A stretch of DNA of 5,069 nt from an uncultured Eubacteriales bacterium. Lineage in GTDB: Bacteria > Bacillota > Clostridia > Peptostreptococcales > Anaerovoracaceae. Position 1 is the stretch's first letter; the number at the start of each line of letters is the position of its first letter. Position numbers and translations under genes: made by a program. The notes beneath the pieces are model-generated. The model saw only the letters and a program-made list of their open reading frames with translations, searched no databases and was not told the DNA's origin. Location: the NCBI GenBank assembly GCA_902803185.1, contig CADCOV010000197.1:1-5069 (forward strand), read 5' to 3'. Positions 1 to 5,069 of this stretch are shown here, in pieces.

Positions 1-2198
1 GCCAGGTCGGAGGCACCGCCGGAAAGCTGGTCCGCGCCGTCCTTCAGAGCCGTCATGCCCTGGGACAGGCCCGCGGCGCCGCCCGCCATCGTGCCCATGT
101 TGTCGGACAGCGACGCAGCGCCGCCCGCGAGGTTCGCCGCACCGTCTGCTGCGGTGCTGACGCCTTCACTGAGCTGGCCGGCGCCCGCCGTCAGCGCATC
201 CACGCCGTTTACGAGCGCGCCGGAGTTCTCCTGCAGCGCAGCCAGGCCGTTGATGATCGCACCGAGGTTATCTTCGCCGACGATCTCATCGACGCCCGTC
301 TGAAGTCCTGCGGCACCGCCGGAGATGGCATTCGCGCCATCCGCCAGCTGCTGTGCGCCGTCCTGCAGACCCTTCGCGCCGGCAGAGAGGTTCTGGGCGC
401 CGGCCGCCAGGCCGTCCGCGCCGCTCGCGATACCGTCCAATGCGGCGGTCGCGCCGGACATGTCACCGGACAGTCCGCTGAGGCCGGACTCCACGCCCTG
501 GATATAGGCGAGGGCCGTCTGGATGGCCGTGATCTGCTCTTCCGTCATACCCTCTGTGGAAACGCCGTTCAGCACGCCCTCCGCAGCCGCAAGGCCGTTC
601 GCCGCCTCACCGGCTGCTGCCGGCAGGCCTTCGATCCCTGCCTTGACCTGAGAGGCAGCGGCGGAGATGCCCGCCGCGCCGTTCGCCAGCTCATCCGCAC
701 CGGCCGCCAGCTGGCCGGCACCGCCATAGATGGAAGTGTCACCGGTCACCAGGCCGTCGTGGAGGCTGTCCGCACCGGCTTTGATGGAAGAGAGGCCGCC
801 GGACACGCTGCCGCTCAGCGCTTCGCTGACCTGGACCGCACCGTCGTGAAGGGCTTTCGTCCCCGCCGGCAGATCCTTGACCGACTGCTGCATCCCCGCG
901 AGGCCGCTGTGCAGTGCTTCCGCACCGCTCTTCGCGCTTCCCAAACCATCGGAGAGGGTGCTCATGCCGCCGGAGAGCTGCGCCGCGCCGTCGTTCAGCT
1001 GCGCCGCACCGTCCGCCAGGCTGTCGGCACCGGTCTTTGCCTCGTCCACGCCGGAGGCCAGGGTAGCTGCGCCGTCCTTCAGGGCGCCGGCACCGTCATT
1101 CAGGGCGGAAGACCCTTCCGCGACCTTGGCCGCCCCGGCATCCGTCTGCGCAGTTCCATCCGCAAGGGTGGAGGCCCCGTCCTTCAGGGAACCCGCTCCC
1201 TCGGACAGCTGCTCCAGGCCATCCTTCAGTTCCGCAGCGCCGTCTGCCAAGGCGCCGGCGCCGTCATCCGCCTGACCGATCCCCTCCGCCAGACGGGAGG
1301 AACCGTCCTTCAGCTGAGAGGTGCCGTCCGCCAGGCGGTCCGTCCCGTCCTTCAGCTGCGAAGACGCGCCGGTCAGTTTCTCCATGGCCGCCTTGAGGTC
1401 ATCCAGACCGTTCACGCCGTCCAGATCCAGATCATTCAGCAGGTCGTTGGAGATGACGGTCACCGTGGTGAGCAGCTCGAAATCCTTGACGTCCGCTTCG
1501 ATGACCACCTCTTCCGGCACCTCGAACCCGGCCGCACCGCTGCCCGCCGTCATACCGTCGAGCCCCAGGCTGTCCTTAAGTCCCGGCATCGCCATGCCCA
1601 CGGCGACGCTCTGCTCGCCGGTATCGATGACTTTGCCGTTGGTCACGGTGATGTCAGAAGCCTTCGCGTCGTCCAGCAGCAGGCCGCTGATCACGAGGAA
1701 CGGCTGATAGAGGGTCACCTGACGCCCGTTCACCATCCGCTCCTCGCCGGTGTTGTTCGTATAATGGAAGGTCATGACGAGATGGCCGTCCGCGCCCGCC
1801 AGCTTGTCCGGGGCGACCGCTTTGCCATCCAACTCATAGGAGATCGCCGTCGTCACCGGCAGCGCTTTGTCGGTCTTGCCCTGGTAGTGGATGTCCTTGC
1901 CGTCCGCCTTCCAGGTCAGCCCGCCGTCCTCAGAGGTGGCGAAGGTCTCATCGCCCTTGGTATTCTCGATATCGGTGAGGCTCGAGACGTCCTCCAGCGT
2001 CTTCTCGCCGGACGGGTTCTTGAGCCATTCGCTGACGATGGTCTCCGTCGGCTTTCCCTCTGCGTCCGCGACGACGTAGACCGTCTCCTCCTTCTCCGTG
2101 ACCGGATCTTCCGCAGCCGCGAACCCGGTTGTCAGGCACATGGCCAGCATCACGCCGGCCAGCCCGACCGAAAGTGTCTTTCTTATCGTTGCTCTCAT
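1..2198 (-). CDS. Secreted X-X-X-Leu-X-X-Gly heptad-repeat protein, putative MMPL partner (3' end cut by window edge)
   Basis: The frame is open from ATG 2198 to the left edge: 732 codons and no stop, so the C-terminus is missing. Residues 1-29 look like a Sec signal peptide (RATIRK, a hydrophobic core, then FAAAED, with likely cleavage after AAA); the Cys at 21 is in no good lipobox. Residues 30-260 look beta-rich, and I recall the pattern ETVYVV...SEWLKN...LTDIEN...KGDETF from Clostridia proteins next to MMPL pumps. From residue 277 onward the chain is heptads of the TIGR03057 type seen in YhgE/Pip proteins, with Gly every seven residues at 285-432, 593-635 and 665-728, separated by less regular helical stretches. 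It starts one base after the MMPL stop. An extracellular alpha-helical rod serving the transporter is inferred, as is a C-terminal membrane anchor beyond the window. It could also be a YhgE/Pip or EsaA-like protein, but those normally begin with a true membrane helix. The gene is near certain; its function is unknown. Confidence 0.9.
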   Translation of the reverse strand, partial: MRATIRKTLSVGLAGVMLAMCLTTGFAAAEDPVTEKEETVYVVADAEGKPTETIVSEWLKNPSGEKTLEDVSSLTDIENTKGDETFATSEDGGLTWKADGKDIHYQGKTDKALPVTTAISYELDGKAVAPDKLAGADGHLVMTFHYTNNTGEERMVNGRQVTLYQPFLVISGLLLDDAKASDITVTNGKVIDTGEQSVAVGMAMPGLKDSLGLDGMTAGSGAAGFEVPEEVVIEADVKDFELLTTVTVISNDLLNDLDLDGVNGLDDLKAAMEKLTGASSQLKDGTDRLADGTSQLKDGSSRLAEGIGQADDGAGALADGAAELKDGLEQLSEGAGSLKDGASTLADGTAQTDAGAAKVAEGSSALNDGAGALKDGAATLASGVDEAKTGADSLADGAAQLNDGAAQLSGGMSTLSDGLGSAKSGAEALHSGLAGMQQSVKDLPAGTKALHDGAVQVSEALSGSVSGGLSSIKAGADSLHDGLVTGDTSIYGGAGQLAAGADELANGAAGISAAASQVKAGIEGLPAAAGEAANGLAAAEGVLNGVSTEGMTEEQITAIQTALAYIQGVESGLSGLSGDMSGATAALDGIASGADGLAAGAQNLSAGAKGLQDGAQQLADGANAISGGAAGLQTGVDEIVGEDNLGAIINGLAALQENSGALVNGVDALTAGAGQLSEGVSTAADGAANLAGGAASLSDNMGTMAGGAAGLSQGMTALKDGADQLSGGASDL
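15..206 (-). repeat. Third heptad block, running toward the left edge
   Basis: Residues 665-728 of the heptad protein have Gly every seven residues (665, 672, 679, 686, 693, 707, 714, 721, 728), with one exception, Asn at 700. The block probably continues beyond the window, since the last visible residues (GGASDL) still follow the pattern. The 11-mer CCGTCCTTCAG recurs at 37-47, out of 21-bp phase with the first block (1035 bp away, not a multiple of 21). Confidence 0.8.
294..422 (-). repeat. Second heptad block (6 heptads in register)
   Basis: Residues 593-635 of the heptad protein carry Gly at 593, 600, 607, 614, 621, 628 and 635, with units such as LQDGAQQ and LADGANA. A stretch at residues 636-664 (VDEIVGEDNLGAIING and following) without Gly register separates it from the next block. 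Confidence 0.8.
903..1346 (-). repeat. 21-bp-period tandem repeat coding 21 perfect heptads
   Basis: Residues 285-432 of the heptad protein have Gly at every seventh position without exception: 22 glycines and 21 intervals. Typical units are LADGTSQ, LKDGAAT and LNDGAAQ. At DNA level the units are imperfect 21-bp repeats. The 11-mer CCGTCCTTCAG (+ strand) occurs here at 1072, 1177 and 1303, and again just outside at 1345. These spacings are 105, 126 and 42 bp, all multiples of 21. Confidence 0.9.
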
Positions 2199-2199
2199 C

Positions 2200-4320
2200 T
2201 TATGATACCTCCCCTTGATCAGAACGCGTTTGCCCGGCCCGCATGCCCAATGTAGTGCGGGTCACGAGGCCGTCCAGCAGCAGCAGCAGGGACGGCAGCA
2301 CCATCAAAACCGACAGCATGCTGACCAACGCGCCGCGAGCCAGCAGGTTGCACATCGAACCGATCAGATCGATGTTGGTGTAGACGCCGACGCCGAAGGT
2401 GGCGGCGAAGAAGCTGAGGGCGCTGACCAGCACCGACGGCATCGCGTAGGCGAGGGCCTGCGTGACGCTTTCCTTCTTCCCTAAGCTCTGCCTGAGCTCC
2501 TTGTAGCGGGTCGTCATCAGGATGCCGTAGTCCACCGTGGAGCCGAGCTGGATCGTGCTGATGCAGATCGGCGCGATGAACGGCATCGTGAAGTGTGTAT
2601 AATACGGGATCCCCAGGTTGATGAACACCGCGAACTCGATGACCGCCACCAGGATCACCGGCAGGGACAGGGAGCGCAGCGTCAGCAGGATGATCAGGAA
2701 CACGAACCCGATGGAGATCCAGGAGACCACCGTGAAGTCTTTGTCCGTGATCTCGATGAGGTCCTTGGTGCACGGCGCTTCGCCGATCAGCATGCCATCC
2801 GGGTCGTAACCCTTCAGGATCTCATCGATGGCATCGATCTGCCCGTTCACGTCATCGGTGGACACCGCGTAGGACGAGTTGACCAGGATCAGCTGCCAGT
2901 CCCCGCTCTTCAGCGTGTCCGTCAGCCCCTCCGGCATGAAATCCTCCGGGATGGAGCTTCCCACCAGCGAATTGAAGCCCAGCACGTTCGTCACGCCCGG
3001 CAGGGCTTTGATCTCGTCCATCATGGCCTCCGCTTCCTTGGCCGGCATCCCGGCGTCGCAGAGGATCATGTGGGTCGTCGCCACATCGAAGTATTCCTCC
3101 AGCTTGTTCTTCGCGGTCAGGAACTGCATGTCCTCCGCGTCCATGTCCTGCAGATCATCGCCGGAAAGGATCTTCGTGAAGTCGTAGTACACCGGCGTCC
3201 TGGCATACCCGAGAGCCGCCGGCCCCAGGATCAAAACGAACAGCACCAGGAAGAGGGCGAAATGCCCGGTGATCCACTTTGCGGCCCGATCCATGTTCGG
3301 GATCAGGGAGCGGTGCATGGTCCGGGTCAGCGGCTTGTCCAGCAGAAGGATCATCGACGGCAGGATCGTGACGCTGCCCAGCACGCCCAGCAGACATCCC
3401 TTCGCCATGACCAGACCCAGGTCCGCGCCCATGGTGTAGCTCATGAAGCACAGGGCCAGGAAGCCGGCGATGGTGGTGAGGGAGCTGCCCGCAACGGAGA
3501 GCACCGTGTCCCGGACCGCCAGAGCCATGGCCTCGCCGCGGTCTTCGTTCTCCTTCTTCCTGGCGCAGTAGGCGTGCCAGAGGAAGATGGAGTAGTCCAT
3601 GGTGACCGCCAGCTGCAGCACCGCCGCCAGCGCCTTGGTGATGTAGGAGATCTCACCGAAGAACACGTTGGTCCCCATGTTGTAGAGGATCGTCATGCCG
3701 ATGCCGGCCAGGAACACGAACGGCACCAGCCAGGAATCCGTCAGCAGCAGCATCGCTCCCAGCGCGCACAGCACCGCGATGCCGACGTAGACCGGCTCCT
3801 CCCGCTCCGCCAGGTTCTTGAGGTCCGTCACCAGCGCGGAAATCCCGGAGACAAAGGCCTGTTTGCCGCAGAGCTCCCGGATCTCGCCGATCGCCTCGAT
3901 GGTCTCATCCGCTGAGGAGGACGTGTCAAAGAAGACCGCGATCATCGTCGCGTCCCCGTTCAGGAAGACGTCCCTCAGGTCCTCCGGCAGCATCTCCTTC
4001 GGCACCGACAGATCCGCGAAGCTGTCGTACCAGAGAGCGCTGTCCACGTGGTCCACCTGCTCGATGGACTGCCGCAGCGCGGACACGTCCCGATCGTCCA
4101 TGCCCTCCGCGATCACGAAGCTGAACGCACCCTTTCCGAACTCGTCCAGAAGGATGTCCTGCCCGCGCATCGTCTCGATGTCCTCCGGCAGATAGGTCAG
4201 CATGTCGTAGTTGATGCGGGTGCCCTGCATGCCCCACCAGGCGGGGAGCAGCAGCACGACGGCCAGGATCAGGATCGGGATCCGAAGCCGCACCACCGCT
4301 TTTCCGAATTTGTACATCAT
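2200..4320 (-). CDS. MMPL/HAE3-type RND-superfamily transporter
   Basis: A 706-residue integral membrane protein of the MMPL family (COG1033-like). RND proteins of this type use the proton gradient to move hydrophobic or amphiphilic molecules out of the membrane. The layout is duplicated: TM1 about 13-30, an extracytoplasmic domain 31-175, TM2-6 about 176-326, TM7 about 353-373, a second extracytoplasmic domain 374-528, and TM8-12 about 529-682. Each half has the Asp-Tyr pair expected of the proton relay: D242-Y243 (VTMDYSIFL) in TM4 and D597-Y598 (STVDYGIL) in TM10, matching the paired Asp-Tyr residues of mycobacterial MmpL3. The length is normal for compact Firmicute members; the extracytoplasmic domains carry no heptad repeats. 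The start MMYKFGK has two adjacent ATGs (4320, 4317), and AAGAGGTG serves either one. It lies 37 bp after tetR and one base before the heptad-repeat gene. The substrate cannot be read from sequence. The nearest characterised parallel in layout is FarE of Staphylococcus aureus, a fatty-acid exporter controlled by the TetR-type FarR; that is an analogy only. Confidence 0.93.
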   Translation of the reverse strand: MMYKFGKAVVRLRIPILILAVVLLLPAWWGMQGTRINYDMLTYLPEDIETMRGQDILLDEFGKGAFSFVIAEGMDDRDVSALRQSIEQVDHVDSALWYDSFADLSVPKEMLPEDLRDVFLNGDATMIAVFFDTSSSADETIEAIGEIRELCGKQAFVSGISALVTDLKNLAEREEPVYVGIAVLCALGAMLLLTDSWLVPFVFLAGIGMTILYNMGTNVFFGEISYITKALAAVLQLAVTMDYSIFLWHAYCARKKENEDRGEAMALAVRDTVLSVAGSSLTTIAGFLALCFMSYTMGADLGLVMAKGCLLGVLGSVTILPSMILLLDKPLTRTMHRSLIPNMDRAAKWITGHFALFLVLFVLILGPAALGYARTPVYYDFTKILSGDDLQDMDAEDMQFLTAKNKLEEYFDVATTHMILCDAGMPAKEAEAMMDEIKALPGVTNVLGFNSLVGSSIPEDFMPEGLTDTLKSGDWQLILVNSSYAVSTDDVNGQIDAIDEILKGYDPDGMLIGEAPCTKDLIEITDKDFTVVSWISIGFVFLIILLTLRSLSLPVILVAVIEFAVFINLGIPYYTHFTMPFIAPICISTIQLGSTVDYGILMTTRYKELRQSLGKKESVTQALAYAMPSVLVSALSFFAATFGVGVYTNIDLIGSMCNLLARGALVSMLSVLMVLPSLLLLLDGLVTRTTLGMRAGQTRSDQGEVS
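2208..2216 (-). promoter_or_regulatory. Ribosome-binding site of the heptad-repeat gene, inside the MMPL gene
   Basis: AAGGGGAGG lies 9 nt before ATG 2198, within the last codons of the MMPL gene, whose TAA occupies 2202-2200. With only one base between stop and start, a ribosome finishing the pump can restart on the repeat protein. This fits coupled, matched production of the two proteins and fixes the start codon. Confidence 0.8.
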
Positions 4321-4324
4321 CTAT

Positions 4325-4332
4325 CACCTCTT
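4325..4332 (-). promoter_or_regulatory. Ribosome-binding site of the MMPL gene
   Basis: AAGAGGTG, followed by ATAG, closely matches the complement of the 16S 3' end. GAGG is 6 nt from ATG 4320 and 9 nt from ATG 4317, so either of the first two Met codons could be used. Confidence 0.75.
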
Positions 4333-4347
4333 GCTCTGAGAAAGTAC

Positions 4348-4360
4348 TGATTATATATCA
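4348..4360 (-). promoter_or_regulatory. Possible second, weaker TetR site (TGAT-N5-ATCA)
   Basis: TGATATATAATCA has 4-bp inverted arms in a 13-bp frame. It shares the outer TGA-N7-TCA with the perfect palindrome at 4989-5001, covers the TATAAT above and begins with the tetR stop codon. A repressor bound here would block the internal promoter. The match is short and could be chance in AT-rich DNA. Confidence 0.25.
4350..4355 (-). promoter_or_regulatory. Candidate -10 (TATAAT) of an internal promoter for the MMPL operon
   Basis: A perfect TATAAT lies in the 37-bp AT-rich gap between tetR and the MMPL gene, about 30 nt before the MMPL ATG. No good -35 is visible: 17 bp upstream reads GAGAGC, within tetR. 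A TGA precedes the overlapping TATATA and could act as an extended -10 element. The AT-richness stands out against the GC-rich surroundings. If used, the pump and repeat protein could be expressed without tetR. Read-through from the tetR promoter is equally likely. Confidence 0.35.
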
Positions 4361-4948
4361 CGCTGCCCCGCAGCTCTCCATGAGCGAGCGGACCGCCCTG
4401 TGGAGATAGGGCCGGTAGGTCTCCATGTCCACCGGTTCCCGGTCCAGGATCACGCTCTGGCAGGTGGCGCCGATGAGCTCCAGGATCATGAAGCTCTCCA
4501 CCTCCCGGTCCCGGCTCCCGCCGGCCTCAGGTCCGAAGACCTCCTCGATGGCGCGGCGTCCTTCGTCCCCCAGCTCCTCCACCGCCTGGCGGAAGGTATT
4601 CCAGCTGAAGTTCCTGTGGAAAAAGGCGAGAAGGATGGGGTCCTCCTGCAGCTGGCTGAGGATGTCGTCCGTGATGGTCAGGATCTTGTCCGCCGGCCCT
4701 TCCTTCTCCCGGTAGCCGGAGTGGTCCAGCGCGTGCCGGAGGAGGCTTGCCGCCTTATGGCGGATCAGGATCCTGCGAAGATCATCCTTGTCCCTGAAGT
4801 ACAGATAGAAGGTACCCTTTGCGATCCCCGCCGCCCTGGCGATCTCCTCGATGGAGGTCCGGGCGATGCCCTTCGTCGTGAACAGTCCGAAGGCCGCGTC
4901 CATCAGGCTCAGTCTCTTCTTCTGTTTCTTGTCCTCCGCGAGTCCCAT
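4358..4948 (-). CDS. TetR/AcrR-family transcriptional repressor
   Basis: A 196-residue regulator, the usual TetR length. The N-terminal DNA-binding domain is clear: helix 1 about residues 9-26 (QKKRLSLMDAAFGLFTTKG), then the signature from T31 to L57 with the helix-turn-helix IEEIARAAGIAKGTFYLYF (33-51); GTFYLYF lies in the recognition helix. Residues 80-196 form the divergent all-helical ligand-binding and dimer half (ILTITDDILSQLQ, FFHRNFSWNTF), from which the ligand cannot be told. ATG 4948 has AAGGAAGG 7 nt upstream and puts only eight residues before helix 1, as is normal. An in-frame GTG at 5002 with GGAGGTG would add 18 residues of no recognisable domain, and an ATG at 5017 would add 23. 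It is most likely the local repressor of the pump cassette downstream, and of itself through the palindrome at 4989-5001. Family assignment is firm; target and ligand are inferred. Confidence 0.93.
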   Translation of the reverse strand: MGLAEDKKQKKRLSLMDAAFGLFTTKGIARTSIEEIARAAGIAKGTFYLYFRDKDDLRRILIRHKAASLLRHALDHSGYREKEGPADKILTITDDILSQLQEDPILLAFFHRNFSWNTFRQAVEELGDEGRRAIEEVFGPEAGGSRDREVESFMILELIGATCQSVILDREPVDMETYRPYLHRAVRSLMESCGAA

Positions 4949-4955
4949 CGGTCTG

Positions 4956-4963
4956 CCTTCCTT
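4956..4963 (-). promoter_or_regulatory. Ribosome-binding site of tetR (decides start at 4948)
   Basis: AAGGAAGG lies 7 nt upstream of ATG 4948 and supports this start over the upstream GTG 5002 and ATG 5017. The GTG has its own good site (GGAGGTG at 5007-5013, with GGAGG ending 6 nt before the GTG), so the choice is probable, not certain. Confidence 0.65.
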
Positions 4964-4972
4964 TCCCGTTTC

Positions 4973-5002
4973 ATTGTGCTGCGAATAATGACCGTCGGTC
5001 AC
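4973..5002 (-). promoter_or_regulatory. Candidate tetR promoter (weak)
   Basis: GTGACC (5002-4997, 4 of 6 to TTGACA) and CACAAT (4978-4973, 4 of 6 to TATAAT) are 18 bp apart. The -35 lies inside the palindrome, so a bound repressor would exclude RNA polymerase, the usual layout of an autoregulated TetR gene. The implied leader is short (about 18 nt). CATTAT at 4990-4985 is an alternative -10 with no clear -35. Confidence 0.3.
4989..5001. promoter_or_regulatory. Perfect 13-bp palindrome, candidate TetR operator
   Basis: TGACCG-T-CGGTCA has two perfect 6-bp arms around one central base, 41-53 bp upstream of the preferred tetR ATG. TetR dimers bind short palindromes of this kind, and GACCG/CGGTC half-sites resemble those in known operators of the family such as that of QacR. 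The position next to tetR and over a candidate -35 supports autoregulation and control of the downstream pump genes. It would fall in codons 1-5 if the GTG at 5002 were the true start. Confidence 0.65.
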
Positions 5003-5044
5003 TTTCCACCTCCCCATCCTACTATCCCCCTGCCCCTTTTGATA

Positions 5045-5068
5045 TGTGCAAAAAGGAGCGGATGCACA
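5045..5068. repeat. Short inverted repeat at the right edge (TGTGCA-N12-TGCACA)
   Basis: Two perfect 6-bp arms, TGTGCA (5045-5050) and TGCACA (5063-5068), flank a 12-bp A/G-rich spacer. No T-run follows on either strand within the window, so a terminator cannot be claimed. It could be a binding site for another regulator or a chance match. The window ends one base later. Confidence 0.3.
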
Positions 5069-5069
5069 A

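Noticed and set aside
55..507. Short Ala/Pro/Ser-rich open frames on the + strand and Arg/Pro-rich ones on the minus strand
   Set aside because: These are shadows of the heptad repeats in other frames, with no ribosome-binding sites or recognisable domains.
15..1346. CRISPR array or non-coding satellite as the cause of the repeats
   Set aside because: The period is 21 bp with no unique spacers, and the reading frame is open throughout with Gly codons in phase, so the repeats are protein-coding.
2134..2145. Lipobox around Cys21 (LAMC) in the heptad-repeat protein, which would make it a lipoprotein
   Set aside because: Met at the -1 position is not normal for a lipobox, and hydrophobic residues continue after the Cys. 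A signal peptidase I site after AAA (residue 29) fits better.
759..2255. A 498-codon open frame on the + strand
   Set aside because: It is antisense to the heptad-repeat gene. Because the repeat is 21 bp, other frames also repeat every seven codons and stay free of stops, so it looks protein-like. It has no signal, family motif or convincing ribosome-binding site.
2593..3915. A 440-codon open frame on the + strand
   Set aside because: It is antisense to the MMPL gene and rich in His, Arg, Gln and Asp, the usual shadow of a GC-rich membrane-protein gene. The opposite strand has clear transporter motifs and a good start.
4362..4374. GCTGC-GGG-GCAGC hairpin (minus strand) at the end of tetR as a terminator
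   Set aside because: The stem is only 5 bp, lies within the last codons and is followed by GTGATATA, not a T-run.
5054..5064. A divergent gene starting on the + strand at ATG 5062 after AGGAG
   Set aside because: Only 3 nt separate AGGAG from the ATG, two codons are visible and no promoter is recognised on that strand.

Overview
The window holds three genes on the minus strand that read as one cassette from right to left: a TetR-family repressor (4358-4948), an RND-superfamily MMPL transporter (2200-4320), and a secreted protein built largely of X-X-X-Leu-X-X-Gly heptad repeats (from 2198 to beyond the left edge, so its C-terminus is missing). The DNA is GC-rich, with a G/C-rich third codon position and strong purine-rich Shine-Dalgarno sites. 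From memory of protein families, not from a search, the N-terminal domain of the repeat protein together with an MMPL pump and a TetR regulator is a recurring cassette in anaerobic Clostridia such as gut Lachnospiraceae and their relatives. The best guess for the source is a high-GC member of that group; this is an inference.

Right edge (4949-5069): the tetR upstream region. It carries a perfect 13-bp palindrome (4989-5001) that is a strong candidate TetR operator, a weak promoter candidate overlapping it, a G-rich tract and a short inverted repeat at the very end. Two start codons compete for tetR: an ATG at 4948 and a GTG at 5002, each with a good ribosome-binding site. The ATG is preferred because it gives the usual TetR N-terminus.

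Middle (2200-4357): after a 37-bp AT-rich gap comes the MMPL gene. The gap carries a perfect TATAAT and a second, weaker TGA-N7-TCA site of the same length as the operator. The MMPL protein has 12 predicted membrane segments, two extracytoplasmic domains and both Asp-Tyr pairs expected of a proton-driven MmpL/HAE3 pump.

Left (1-2198): the repeat protein begins one base after the MMPL stop codon, and its ribosome-binding site lies inside the MMPL gene, so the two are probably translationally coupled. It has a signal peptide, a beta-rich domain of roughly 230 residues and then at least 460 residues of Gly-marked heptads. One run has 21 heptads in perfect register.

Working model (inference): the repressor senses an amphiphilic compound, releases the operator and allows production of the pump with an elongated extracellular partner that could act as a wall-spanning adaptor, stalk or substrate chaperone. 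The pump and regulator families are well known. The role of the repeat protein is not established, to my knowledge, and it is the most interesting part of the window.
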